From Luteimonas sp. FCS-9 (GTDB lineage: Bacteria > Pseudomonadota > Gammaproteobacteria > Xanthomonadales > Xanthomonadaceae), in the NCBI RefSeq assembly GCF_001014645.1, contig NZ_LASZ01000007.1, forward strand, positions 62,001-126,000: a stretch of DNA of 64,000 nucleotides, read 5' to 3'. Within the stretch, counting starts at the first letter, position 1, and every line of letters begins with the position of its first letter. The notes beneath the pieces are model-generated. The model was not told where the DNA came from. It ran no database searches and saw only the letters and a list, made by a program, of their open reading frames with translations. Positions 34,117 to 42,678 of this stretch are shown here, piece by piece. The position numbers and the translations under genes are program-made.

Positions 34117-34773
34117 ATGTGTTCGACCCCTGCACTCCTTTCCCGGCGCGGCTTGCGCCATGGCGCCAACGCGCTGCTCGTCGCCGGCCTGCTGGCCGTT
34201 GGCGCCTGCGCGAAGATCGAGTCGCCGCCTGCGCTGGTCAAGCCGCTGCACATCGACCTGTCGGCGCCGGTCGCCGAGCAGGTGGACCTGGCCTGGCCGC
34301 AGCGCGACGGCGTGCTCGCCGCCGAACACACGATCGCCCAGGCACGCCACGTCACGCTGCGCCTGCCCGACGGCCGGCTGCTGACCGTACCTGCCGAGCG
34401 GGTCGCGTTCCGCCAGCAGGACGGCCTGCTCGCCGGCGTCGACATCGAGCCCAGCGGCATCGGCGGCGAACACACCGTCGCGCTGGACCAGGTGCGCGGC
34501 CTGCTCGAGGACAACCGCCTGCTCGATCCGACGCTCGCGCTCGAGCTCGATGGCTGGGCGGTCGCCGGCGGGGCGCCGCAGACCGCGCGCGTGAAGATCC
34601 GCGACGTGGACGTGCAGGTCGGCCTGCGCCCGGACCGCAAGCCCGGCTGGCAGAGCACGCTCGAGTTCGCGCCGCGCGCCTGCAACATGCCGGCCGGCCT
34701 AGACGGCGATCCGGATGCCTGCCTGCACGCGGCGCCTGCGACCGAGGCCGCGCTCGCCGACGTGCAGGGCTGA
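34117..34773 (+). CDS. Predicted lipoprotein of unknown function
   Basis: A 218-residue protein with signal peptide and lipobox LLAVGAC (Cys near 31). The mature part is beta-rich (HVTLRLPDGRLLTVPAERVA, TARVKIRDVDVQVGLRPD) and holds two late Cys (RACNMPAG, DACLHA) that could form a disulfide. No family was recognised. It stands alone between dnaG and the convergent ampG-like gene. Confidence 0.75.
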   Translation: MCSTPALLSRRGLRHGANALLVAGLLAVGACAKIESPPALVKPLHIDLSAPVAEQVDLAWPQRDGVLAAEHTIAQARHVTLRLPDGRLLTVPAERVAFRQQDGLLAGVDIEPSGIGGEHTVALDQVRGLLEDNRLLDPTLALELDGWAVAGGAPQTARVKIRDVDVQVGLRPDRKPGWQSTLEFAPRACNMPAGLDGDPDACLHAAPATEAALADVQG

Positions 34774-34898
34774 CGCCTTCGCATTCGTCGCTCAATCCGC
34801 GCCCATCGGCGGACGTGCTCCCGGCGCTTCCGCACGAGGCCATCGCACGCACCACGCGGTGACGGCGGGCACCCGGCCCGCCTGCGGAACGCGCCGGA

Positions 34899-36221
34899 CT
34901 ACGGCGCGGCGTCGACCTGCGCCATGGCGGGCGCGTCCTCGCCCAGCCGCACCCGGGGCTTGAGCCAGAAGAACAGCAGCAGCGCCGGCACCGCGACGAC
35001 GGCGGTGATGACGAAGTAGACCGTGTAGCCCTCGGTGACCTCGACGATCCAGCCGGAGAAGAAGCCGAGCAGCTTGCCCGGCAGCATGATCAACGACGAG
35101 AACAGCGCGTACTGCGTGGCGGTATAGCGCTGGTTGACCAATGCGGACATGTACGCGACCGCGACCGTGCCGAGGAAACCCTGCGCCAGGTTTTCGCCCG
35201 AGATCACGATCGTGAGCCGGGTCAGGTCGCCGTCGGCACCGATCAGCGCCAGATACAGCAGGTTGCTCGCCGCGCCCAGCACGATCGCCGCGAACAGCGG
35301 CCACTGCACGCCCCAGCGCGCGACCGCGATGCCGCCCAGGAACGCGCCGGCGATGCCGATCCAGATGCCGTAGACCTTGGTGACCGCGGCGATCTCGGTC
35401 TTGCTGAAGCCCTGATCGAGATAGAACGGGCCGATGATGCCGCCGATCAGCGCCTGGTCGGAGATCTTCATCGCCAGGATGAAGAGCAGGATCGCCATCG
35501 CGACCTTGCCGCCGAAGCGGCGGAAGAAATCGGCGAACGGCTCGACCACGCCCTCGCGCAGGCCCTGCACCCAGTTCTGCGCGCGCGTACGCACGATGTC
35601 CGGTTCGCGTGCCAGCAGGCAGGCGACGATCGGCACCAGCATGCAGGCGGCCATGGCGCGGTAGACCATCGGCCAGGCAACGTGGTCGGCGAGCACCAGC
35701 GCCAGTGCGCCGGTCACGATCAACGCGATGCGATAGCCCAGCGAATAGGTCGCCACCAGCGCGCCCTGCGCGTTGGCCGGCGCGATCTCGACGCGGTAGG
35801 CGTCGACCGCGATATCGAGCGTGGCGCCGGAGAACGCGACCAGCAGCGTCAACGCGACGAACAGCGCCAGCGGCCCGGTGCCCACCGACGCCATGCCCAG
35901 CAGCCCGCCCATGACCGCGCCCATCGCCAGCAGCAGCCAGCCGCGGCGCTGGCCCAGCCGTCCGAGCAGCGGGAGGCGCCAGCGGTCGACCAGCGGCGCC
36001 CACAGGAACTTGAACGAGTAGGCCATGCCGGCGCTGGCGATCATCGTGATGTCGCGCAGTTCCATGCCGCCTTCGCGCAGCCAGTAGGCCAGCGTGCCGG
36101 CGACGAGCAGGAACGGCAGGCCGGACGCGAAGCCGAAGAAGAACATCGTCCACGCCGCGGGCTGGGTGAAGGCCCGCCAGATCGAAGGCTTGCCGGAGCT
36201 CGCCGGCGCGGCGGCACTCAC
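34899..36221 (-). CDS. ampG: AmpG-like muropeptide permease (MFS)
   Basis: A 440-residue major-facilitator protein with about 12 helices. AmpG features include FGFASGLPFLLVAGTLAYWL, MAYSFKFLWAPLVDRW, SGATLDIAVDAYRVE and the late SGENLAQGFLGTVAVAYMSA. AmpG imports anhydro-muropeptides for cell-wall recycling and beta-lactamase signalling. GTG start at 36221 overlaps the exonuclease III stop by 4 bases (GTGA). The last two residues are Ala-Pro. Confidence 0.88.
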   Translation of the reverse strand: MSAAAPASSGKPSIWRAFTQPAAWTMFFFGFASGLPFLLVAGTLAYWLREGGMELRDITMIASAGMAYSFKFLWAPLVDRWRLPLLGRLGQRRGWLLLAMGAVMGGLLGMASVGTGPLALFVALTLLVAFSGATLDIAVDAYRVEIAPANAQGALVATYSLGYRIALIVTGALALVLADHVAWPMVYRAMAACMLVPIVACLLAREPDIVRTRAQNWVQGLREGVVEPFADFFRRFGGKVAMAILLFILAMKISDQALIGGIIGPFYLDQGFSKTEIAAVTKVYGIWIGIAGAFLGGIAVARWGVQWPLFAAIVLGAASNLLYLALIGADGDLTRLTIVISGENLAQGFLGTVAVAYMSALVNQRYTATQYALFSSLIMLPGKLLGFFSGWIVEVTEGYTVYFVITAVVAVPALLLFFWLKPRVRLGEDAPAMAQVDAAP

Positions 36222-37021
36222 GCGCGGTAGTCCACGACCAGCGGCGCGTGATCGGAGAAGCGCGGCTCGGCGTGGACGGCGGCGGCCTGCACGCGGTCGC
36301 GCAGCGAGGGCGTGACGAACTGGTAGTCGATGCGCCACCCCACGTTGTTGGCGCGTGCCGCGCCGCGATTGCTCCACCACGTGTACTCGGCGGCCTCGGG
36401 CCGCAGCACGCGCAGCGCGTCGAGCCAGCCGGTGTCGGGCGCGTCGCACAGGCCGTCGCCACAGGCATCGGCGATCAGGCCGTTGAGCCAGGCGCGCTCG
36501 GGCGGCGTGCAGCCGGAATTCTTCTGGTTGCTCGACCAGTTGCGGATGTCGTTGCGGCTGCGCACGATGTTCCAGTCGCCGCACAGCACGTAGTCGCGGC
36601 CGCTGGCGAGCCATGTATCGAGGATCGGGCGCAGCCAGGCCATGACCTCGAACTTGAAGCCCTGGCGCAGTTCGCCCGACGAGCCGGACGGGATGTAGAA
36701 CGACACCACGCTCAGGTTGCCGAAACGCGCCTCGATGTAGCGGCCTTCCTCGTCGAACGGCGCCCAGCCCAGCGCGGTGCGGACCTCGTCGGGCTCGCGC
36801 CGGGCGTAGATCGCCACGCCGCTGTAGCCCTTCTTGGTCGTCGCATCGCGGAACCAGGCCTTGTAGCCAGCGGGCAGGAACTCGGGGCCGGCGAGCTGAT
36901 GTTCCTGGGCCTTGGTCTCCTGCACGCACAGCACGTCGGCGTTTTGCGCCGCGAACCAGTCGAAGAAGCCCTTGCGGGCGGCCGAGCGCAGGCCGTTGGC
37001 GTTGAAGCTGATGATTCTCAT
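36218..37021 (-). CDS. xth: Exodeoxyribonuclease III / AP endonuclease
   Basis: A 267-residue enzyme with all ExoIII motifs: FNANGLRSA, CVQETKAQE, YSGVAIYARR, CGDWNIVRS, GWRIDYQFV and the catalytic SDHAPLVVDY. It repairs abasic sites and trims 3' ends. Start ATG 37021; in-frame sequence upstream is repeat-derived. It is coupled to the ampG-like gene downstream by a 4-base overlap. Confidence 0.93.
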   Translation of the reverse strand: MRIISFNANGLRSAARKGFFDWFAAQNADVLCVQETKAQEHQLAGPEFLPAGYKAWFRDATTKKGYSGVAIYARREPDEVRTALGWAPFDEEGRYIEARFGNLSVVSFYIPSGSSGELRQGFKFEVMAWLRPILDTWLASGRDYVLCGDWNIVRSRNDIRNWSSNQKNSGCTPPERAWLNGLIADACGDGLCDAPDTGWLDALRVLRPEAAEYTWWSNRGAARANNVGWRIDYQFVTPSLRDRVQAAAVHAEPRFSDHAPLVVDYRA

Positions 37022-37343
37022 GGCGCGAAGGGTAACCGACGCACGGCCGCCGGTCCGCACGATCGTCGCTTTGCGGGATCTATCTCCCCCGCGCACGGGA
37101 AGAGGTCGGTGAAGTTGAACCCTGCGGCGTAGTTCGGTGCCACCTCCCCCGCGCGCGGGGGAGGTCGACGCGCGCAGCGCGTCGGGTGGGGGCACGGGCC
37201 CTGCGCAGCCAACCTGCCCCCATCCCAGCCTTCCACCCGTGAAGGGCGCAATGCCCCGCACGCGGGGGAAGGAGCAAAACATCGCTATCCGCACGCGGAC
37301 GAAGACGCAAAACGCGTCGCTGCGCCCTGCATGCGACGCGCGC
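37022..37343. repeat. Intergenic region built mostly of dispersed dyad elements
   Basis: A reverse copy of the main element lies at 37142-37200 (dyads CCTCCCCCGCGCGCGGGGGAGG and GACGCGCGCAGCGCGTC). A second element type follows at 37216-37273: CCCCCATCCCAGCCTTCCAC, then GGCGCAATGCCCCGCACGCG. Parts of this second type recur at 44909 and 48403. No gene was seen. Confidence 0.75.
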
Positions 37344-38399
37344 CTACTCCGGCCGGGGCGTCGTCGCCGTGCTTGGGGGCAGCAGCGGATAGCCGACGTC
37401 GGGCTGGCGGCCGGTCAGCGTGCGCAGGAACGCCGCGATCGCGGCCGCCTCGGTCGCGTCGAGCTCGCGGCCGAGCTGGCTGTTGCCCATGATCGCGACC
37501 GCCTGCTCCAGATCCCAGACCTGGCCGCTGTGGAAGTACGGCGCGGTCAGTTCGACATTGCGCAGCGGCGCGGCACGGAACACGTACTCGTCGCTGGCGG
37601 TCTGGGTGACCGCGAAGCGGCCCTTGTCGGCCTCGGGCAGGATCTCCGAGCCCGGACGCGCGATGACACCGAACGGGAAGTACGCCTGGCCGCCGAAGTT
37701 GGCGCCGTTGTGGCAGGCCGCGCAGCCGCTGTCGACGAACAGCCGCAGGCCGCGGCGCTCGGTCGCATCGAGCGCGCCGTCGTCGCCCTCCAGCCAGCGG
37801 TCGAAGCGCGCGTGCGGGGTCACCAGCGTGGTCTCGAACGCCTCCAGCGCCAGCGCCATGTTGTCGAAGCTCACTGGCGCGGTGTCGCCGGGGAACGCGG
37901 CGGCGAACAGTTCGACGTAGCGCGGCAGGCTCAGCAACGTCTCGACCACGCGCTCGGGCGTGCTGTTCATCTCCACGCTCGCCTGCACCGGTCCCTTGGC
38001 CTGCTCGGCGAGGTCGGCGGCGCGCCCGTCCCAGAACTGCGCGGCGTTGAACACCGCGTTGAACACCGTCGGCGAGTTGCGCGGCCCGCGCTGCCAGCCG
38101 TGGCCGATCGAGACCGGCACGTTGTCCGCGCCGCCGGTGCCGATGTTGTGACAGGTGTTGCAGCTGATGATGTGGCTGCGCGAGAGCCGCGGCTCGAAGA
38201 ACAGCATCCGGCCGAGCTCGACCCGCTCGGCGCTGACCGCGACGCCACGGATCTGCGACGGCGCGTCGCCGACCGCGCCGAACAGCGCCGTGGCGATCGC
38301 GCGCAGGCCGTCGTCGTCGCGCTGCGCGAGTGCCGCGCCGCCGGCGCCCAATGCGAGGGCGACCGCGGCCGCCAGTCCAAGTGTCCACGTCGTGCGCAT
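37344..38399 (-). CDS. Di-haem cytochrome c peroxidase family protein
   Basis: A 351-residue exported protein: signal peptide (MRTTWTLGLAAAVALALG), then two c-type haem motifs, SCNTCHNIG (with the preceding FEPRLSRSH) and GCAACHNGANFGG. The MauG/CcpA features VELGRMLFFEPRLS and RNVELTAPYFHSGQVWDLE are present. The enzyme reduces peroxide in the periplasm using cytochrome c. A Met-rich distal ligand was not assigned. Confidence 0.92.
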   Translation of the reverse strand: MRTTWTLGLAAAVALALGAGGAALAQRDDDGLRAIATALFGAVGDAPSQIRGVAVSAERVELGRMLFFEPRLSRSHIISCNTCHNIGTGGADNVPVSIGHGWQRGPRNSPTVFNAVFNAAQFWDGRAADLAEQAKGPVQASVEMNSTPERVVETLLSLPRYVELFAAAFPGDTAPVSFDNMALALEAFETTLVTPHARFDRWLEGDDGALDATERRGLRLFVDSGCAACHNGANFGGQAYFPFGVIARPGSEILPEADKGRFAVTQTASDEYVFRAAPLRNVELTAPYFHSGQVWDLEQAVAIMGNSQLGRELDATEAAAIAAFLRTLTGRQPDVGYPLLPPSTATTPRPE

Positions 38400-38547
38400 C
38401 GCGCCGCTCCCCAGCAGTCCGAATGACGATCCGAGGATGCGCGACGCGACGACGGGCGGCATTGATCGAGCGCAATCGCACGCCGGCGCGGCCCGCCGGG
38501 CGCGTTGCCTTACCATTTCCGCTTTCCGTCTCCATCCCAGGCCGCCG

Positions 38548-39207
38548 ATGTCCGACCACCGCACCCGCTTCCTGCAGCTCGCCCTCGACGTGCAGGCGCT
38601 GCGCTTCGGCGAATTCACGCTCAAGTCCGGCCGCGTCAGCCCGTACTTCTTCAACGCCGGGCGTTTCGATTCGGGTGCGGCGCTGGCGACGCTGGCGCGT
38701 TGCTACGCCGACGCGCTCGACGCGGCCGCACTGGACTTCGACCTGCTGTTCGGCCCGGCTTACAAGGGCATCCCGCTGGCGAGCGCGCTGGGCGTGGAGT
38801 ACGCGCGGCGCGGCCGCGACCTGCCGGTCGCGTTCAATCGCAAGGAAGCCAAGACCCATGGCGAGGGCGGCACGCTGATCGGCGCGCCGCTCGACGGGCG
38901 CCGGGTGCTGATCGTCGACGACGTGATCACCGCCGGCACTGCGATCCGCGAGGCGCTCGGGCTGATCGACGCGGCCGGCGGCCGGGTGGCCGGCATCGCG
39001 ATCGCGCTCGACCGCCAGGAGCGCGTGGCCGACGCCGACCCGCGCTCGGCCGCGCAGCGCGTGGCCGACGAACAGGGCGTGCCGGTCGTCGCGATCGCCG
39101 GGCTCTCGGACCTGCTTGCGTTCGCGGGCGGAAACGCGACACTGGATGCCGAACGCGATCGCCTGCTCGCCTACCGGGCCCGATACGGGAGCGGCCCGGC
39201 GCGCTGA
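38548..39207 (+). CDS. pyrE: Orotate phosphoribosyltransferase
   Basis: A 219-residue enzyme of pyrimidine synthesis. Motifs: FTLKSGRVSPYFFNAG, LLFGPAYKGIPLA, VAFNRKEAKTHGEGG (flexible catalytic loop) and the PRPP-binding VLIVDDVITAGTAIREA. Start ATG 38548 is preceded by no strong ribosome site. It is divergent from the cytochrome c peroxidase gene. Confidence 0.95.
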   Translation: MSDHRTRFLQLALDVQALRFGEFTLKSGRVSPYFFNAGRFDSGAALATLARCYADALDAAALDFDLLFGPAYKGIPLASALGVEYARRGRDLPVAFNRKEAKTHGEGGTLIGAPLDGRRVLIVDDVITAGTAIREALGLIDAAGGRVAGIAIALDRQERVADADPRSAAQRVADEQGVPVVAIAGLSDLLAFAGGNATLDAERDRLLAYRARYGSGPAR

Positions 39208-39239
39208 TCGCGCCAGAGCGACCGGGGGAGGGGGACACG

Positions 39240-39887
39240 ATGACATCGCAGGCACGTCCGGTCGCCGTCGCGCTGCTGTTGGCCGCCACCGTGGCCGGCG
39301 CGCAGGCGCCCGCGCCCGAGCGCAAGGTGTACTGCTGGGACGAAGACGGCCGCCGGGTCTGCGGCGACGCCCTGCCCGCCTCGGCGGTCAATGCCGCCCG
39401 CACCGAGATCGACGCGCGCAGCGGGCTGCGCACTGCCGAGATCGCGCGCGCGCCCACGCCCGAGGAGCGCAGCGCGGCCGATGCCGCCGCGGCGCAGGCG
39501 CAGCGCGAGGCCGAGGCCCGGGGCGCGCTGCAGCGCCGGGAGCTGGCGATGGTCGAGTCCTACGCCACCGAGGCCGACCTGCGCCGCGCCTACGGCGAGC
39601 GCATCGTGCTGGTCGACGAGGCGATCAAGACCTCGCACCTGGGCATCGCCAATCTGCGCACCAGCCTGGTGTCGCTGCTGCGCCAGGCCGCCGAGCTCGA
39701 ACTGCAGGACAAGCCGGTGGGCGCCACGCTCGTCGCGGGCATCCGCGCCCAGCGCGCCGACCTGCAACGGCAGGCCGCGGTGCTCGAGCAGCAGCTCGGC
39801 GAACAAGCCGCGCTCGGCGGCGACCTGCGCGCGGCGCTGGCGCGCTATCGCGAACTCAAGCAGCCTGCGGCGGCGGTGCGCGACTAG
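39240..39887 (+). CDS. Exported coiled-coil protein with a DUF4124-like start
   Basis: A 215-residue protein with signal peptide (ending AGAQA) and a short segment KVYCWDEDGRRVCGDALP like the start of DUF4124 proteins, with a likely disulfide. The remainder is long charged helix (ERSAADAAAAQAQREAEARG, LEQQLGEQAALGGD). GGGGGAGGGGG upstream serves as ribosome site. The function is unknown. Confidence 0.8.
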   Translation: MTSQARPVAVALLLAATVAGAQAPAPERKVYCWDEDGRRVCGDALPASAVNAARTEIDARSGLRTAEIARAPTPEERSAADAAAAQAQREAEARGALQRRELAMVESYATEADLRRAYGERIVLVDEAIKTSHLGIANLRTSLVSLLRQAAELELQDKPVGATLVAGIRAQRADLQRQAAVLEQQLGEQAALGGDLRAALARYRELKQPAAAVRD

Positions 39888-39891
39888 CAGC

Positions 39892-39950
39892 GCGGGCCGG
39901 CCCCCACCCGGCGCGCTGCGCGCGCCGACCTCCCTCGCGAGCGGGGGAGG
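39892..39950 (+). repeat. Dispersed dyad element
   Basis: GCCGGCCCCCACCCGGCG, then GCGCGCTGCGCGCGC dyad, then CCTCCCTCGCGAGCGGGGGAGG. It starts 5 bases after the previous stop codon. Confidence 0.85.
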
Positions 39951-40036
39951 CGAGCAAGTCCGCACTGCGCGGGTTTGGTCCCGTCGGGACCGGGCGCGTA
40001 TGCTTGCCCGCCCCCACCGCTGCACCGCGAGCCCCT

Positions 40037-40831
40037 GTGTCCGACCCGATTTCCGCCCTGCTGCTCGGCATCATCGAGGGGCTCACCGAGTTCCTGCCCG
40101 TCTCCAGCACCGGCCACCTGCTGATCGCCCAGCACTGGCTCGGCGCCCGTTCCGACTTCTTCAACATCGTCATCCAGGCCGGCGCGATCGTCGCGATCAC
40201 GCTGGTGTTCCGCCAGCGGATCTGGAGCCTGACGACCGGCCTGCGCGAGCGCGCCAACCGCGACTACGCGATGAAGCTGGCGCTCGCGTTCCTGGTCACC
40301 GCGCTGGTCGGCCTGCCGGTGCGCATGGCCGGCTGGGAACTGCCCGAGACGGTGACGCCGGTGGCCTGGGCGCTGGTGATCGGCGGCGTGTGGATGATCG
40401 TCGCCGAGCGCCTGGCCGAGCGCCGGCCCGACCGCACCGACGTGACCTGGACGGTCGCGGTGCTCGTAGGCCTGGCGCAGGTCGTGGCCGGCGTGTTCCC
40501 CGGCACCTCGCGCTCGGCGGCGGCGATCTTCATCGCGATGCTCGCAGGGCTGAGCCGGCGCTCGGCGGCGACCGAGTTCGTGTTCCTGGTCGGCATCCCG
40601 ACGATGTTCGCGGCCAGCGCCTACGCGTTCCTGGAGCTGTGGCTCGACCAGGGCCTGGGCGAGGAGGCCTGGGGCGACGTCGCGATCGCGTTCGTCGCGG
40701 CGATGGTGACCGGCTTCGTCGTCGTCAAATGGCTGCTGGGGTACATCAAGGGCCACCGCTTCACCGGGTTCGCGGTCTACCGCATCGCGCTGGGCATCGG
40801 GCTGCTGCTGTTGATGCCGTCGGGGGGCTGA
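40037..40831 (+). CDS. uppP: Undecaprenyl-diphosphatase (BacA type)
   Basis: A 264-residue membrane enzyme, GTG start. The catalytic motifs GLTEFLPVSSTGH (near residues 14-26) and PGTSRSAA (near 155) are both present. It removes one phosphate from undecaprenyl diphosphate so that the lipid carrier can be reused in cell-wall synthesis. About eight helices. Confidence 0.95.
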   Translation: MSDPISALLLGIIEGLTEFLPVSSTGHLLIAQHWLGARSDFFNIVIQAGAIVAITLVFRQRIWSLTTGLRERANRDYAMKLALAFLVTALVGLPVRMAGWELPETVTPVAWALVIGGVWMIVAERLAERRPDRTDVTWTVAVLVGLAQVVAGVFPGTSRSAAAIFIAMLAGLSRRSAATEFVFLVGIPTMFAASAYAFLELWLDQGLGEEAWGDVAIAFVAAMVTGFVVVKWLLGYIKGHRFTGFAVYRIALGIGLLLLMPSGG

Positions 40832-40846
40832 GGCGGCTATCGGGAG

Positions 40847-40903
40847 GGCCCGTGCCCCCACCCGGCGCCTGTCGGCGCCGACCTCCCCCGCGAGCGGGGG
40901 AGG
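40847..40903 (+). repeat. Dispersed dyad element
   Basis: GGCCCGTGCCCCCACCCGGC, then GGCGCCTGTCGGCGCC and CCTCCCCCGCGAGCGGGGGAGG, just after uppP. The 200 bases after it (40904-41111) hold no recognised gene. Confidence 0.85.
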
Positions 40904-41111
40904 TGTGAGATCTGTGCGGTGCACGCGAGGGGCGCGCGCCGCAGGCGTGGGAGGTGGTACGTGCGACCTGGCGTGGAGGACACCGCAGGCTGGGAAGTGA
41001 TGCGCGAGCCTGTAGTGACGGACACCGCCGGCGCAGACCGGCGTCCACGGGCGCATGCGGGCGGGGCGGTTAAGCTCGCGGCATCCGTCCGATCCGATTG
41101 AGGAGCCCCCG

Positions 41112-41942
41112 ATGCGCCGTGCGCTGCCCCTGCTGCTGCCGTTCGCCCTGATCGCCTGCTCGCCGACCACCACGCCGCCGGACGGGGCCTCGACGCCGGA
41201 CGCGCAGAGCGCCGCGGCCGCGCTGCCCGACGCCGCGCCGGCCGACCACACCGCCACGCTCGGCGCCTACCACTGGCGATTGGTGGATGCGCGCTCGGGC
41301 ACCGGCGCGGCGATCGACGGGCTGCTGGCCGAGGGCGGCGAGCCGCTGCAGCTCGATTTCCGCGACGGCGGCGTGCAGGTCCGCAATGCCTGCAACCGCA
41401 TGAGCGCCAACGTCGCGCTCGACGACGACCGCATGACCGTCGACCAGGTGATCTCGACGCTGATGGCCTGCCCCGACGAGCGGCTGGCGACGCTCGAGCG
41501 CGAGATCGGCCAGCGCCTGCCGGGCACCCATCGCCTGGCGATCGCGGCGGGCGAGCCGCCGCGGCTGACGCTGCAGCTCGACGACGGCGACGTGCTGACG
41601 TTCGACGGCGCGCCGACGCCCGCCACGCGCTATGGCAGCGAGGGCGAGCAGGTGTTCCTGGAGATCGCGCCCGAGCGCGTAGCCTGCAGCCATCCGCTCA
41701 TCCCCGACCAGCGCTGCCTGCAGACGCGCGAGGTGCGCTACGACGCCGACGGCGTGCGCGTGCCCGACGACGACGCGCCATGGACGCCCCTGTACCAGGA
41801 GATCGAGGGCTTCACCCACGAGGACGGCGTGCGCAACGTGGCGCGCGTGCAGCGCTTCGACCTGCGCGACCCGCCAGCCGACGCGCCGGCGCAGGCCTAT
41901 GTGCTGGACATGGTGGTCGAGTCGGAGACCGTCGCGCGCTGA
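41112..41942 (+). CDS. META-domain lipoprotein (with DUF4377-like C-terminus)
   Basis: A 276-residue lipoprotein (lipobox near LIACSP). Residues about 50-165 form a META domain, as in HslJ (YHWRLVDARSG, VRNACNRMSANVAL, MACPDERLATLE). The C-terminal part (VFLEIAPERVACSHPLIPDQ, LYQEIEGFTHEDGV) resembles DUF4377. META proteins are envelope-stress or heat-shock linked. Start ATG 41112 has AGGAG upstream. Confidence 0.85.
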   Translation: MRRALPLLLPFALIACSPTTTPPDGASTPDAQSAAAALPDAAPADHTATLGAYHWRLVDARSGTGAAIDGLLAEGGEPLQLDFRDGGVQVRNACNRMSANVALDDDRMTVDQVISTLMACPDERLATLEREIGQRLPGTHRLAIAAGEPPRLTLQLDDGDVLTFDGAPTPATRYGSEGEQVFLEIAPERVACSHPLIPDQRCLQTREVRYDADGVRVPDDDAPWTPLYQEIEGFTHEDGVRNVARVQRFDLRDPPADAPAQAYVLDMVVESETVAR

Positions 41943-42026
41943 CGGCGCGACCTCGATCCGGGTGCGCCGGCCGACGCGCCCGGCGCCCCGATCATCGATC
42001 AGACCCGACGCCGCGGTGCGCTGGCC

Positions 42027-42644
42027 TCAGGCCGGGGGCGCGCCCGGATGCAGCGCATAGCTGCCCCACACCGTCGCCTCGGCCAGCACGTGGCCCTGCA
42101 TCGCGCGCTGCACGTCGGCGGCGGTGAAGCGGTCGGGCACGTCGAGGCGCGCGACGTCGAGCGCGAACAGGCGGAAGAAGTAGCGGTGCGTGCGCAGGTC
42201 GTTGGGCGGCGGATACGGACCGTCGTAGCCGAACCAGTCGCCGGCCATGTCCGGATCGCCGGCGAACCAGCCGGTGTAGTCGTTCAGGCCCTGGCGCGCG
42301 CCGTCCGGGCCGGGCGGCTGTCGCTTGCCGCCGCGGGTCACGCCGTCGCTGGCGCTGCCCTCGGCGATCGTGCGCAGCCCGGCCGGCAGGTCGACGACCG
42401 CCCAGTGCACGAAGCTGCCGCGCGGGTGCTCGACCGGGATCTCGACGTCGTCGCGGCCGGCCAGCGCGGGGTCGGTCGGTGCGTCGGGATCCAGGCACAG
42501 CAGCGCGAACGAGCGGGTGCCCTCGGGCACCTCGTCCCAGGCCAGGTGCGGGTTGCGGTTGCCGCCGAAGCCGTCGGGCGCGCCGGCGGCGAAGGCGGCC
42601 GGGATCGGCTGGCCGGGTGCGAAGCTGTCGCTGTGGATGCGCAT
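42027..42644 (-). CDS. YbhB/YbcL family (PEBP-like) protein
   Basis: A 205-residue cytoplasmic protein with PEBP features: NPHLAWDEVPEGTRSFALLC, DPDAPT, FVHWAVVDLP and the later PPPNDLRTHRYFFRLFAL motif. The fold binds phosphate-like ligands; bacterial members lack a clear function. It is preceded by the TPR gene on the same strand (34-bp gap). Confidence 0.92.
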   Translation of the reverse strand: MRIHSDSFAPGQPIPAAFAAGAPDGFGGNRNPHLAWDEVPEGTRSFALLCLDPDAPTDPALAGRDDVEIPVEHPRGSFVHWAVVDLPAGLRTIAEGSASDGVTRGGKRQPPGPDGARQGLNDYTGWFAGDPDMAGDWFGYDGPYPPPNDLRTHRYFFRLFALDVARLDVPDRFTAADVQRAMQGHVLAEATVWGSYALHPGAPPA

Positions 42645-42678
42645 GATGTCGTCTCCTGCGTGGCGGGAATCGGGGCGG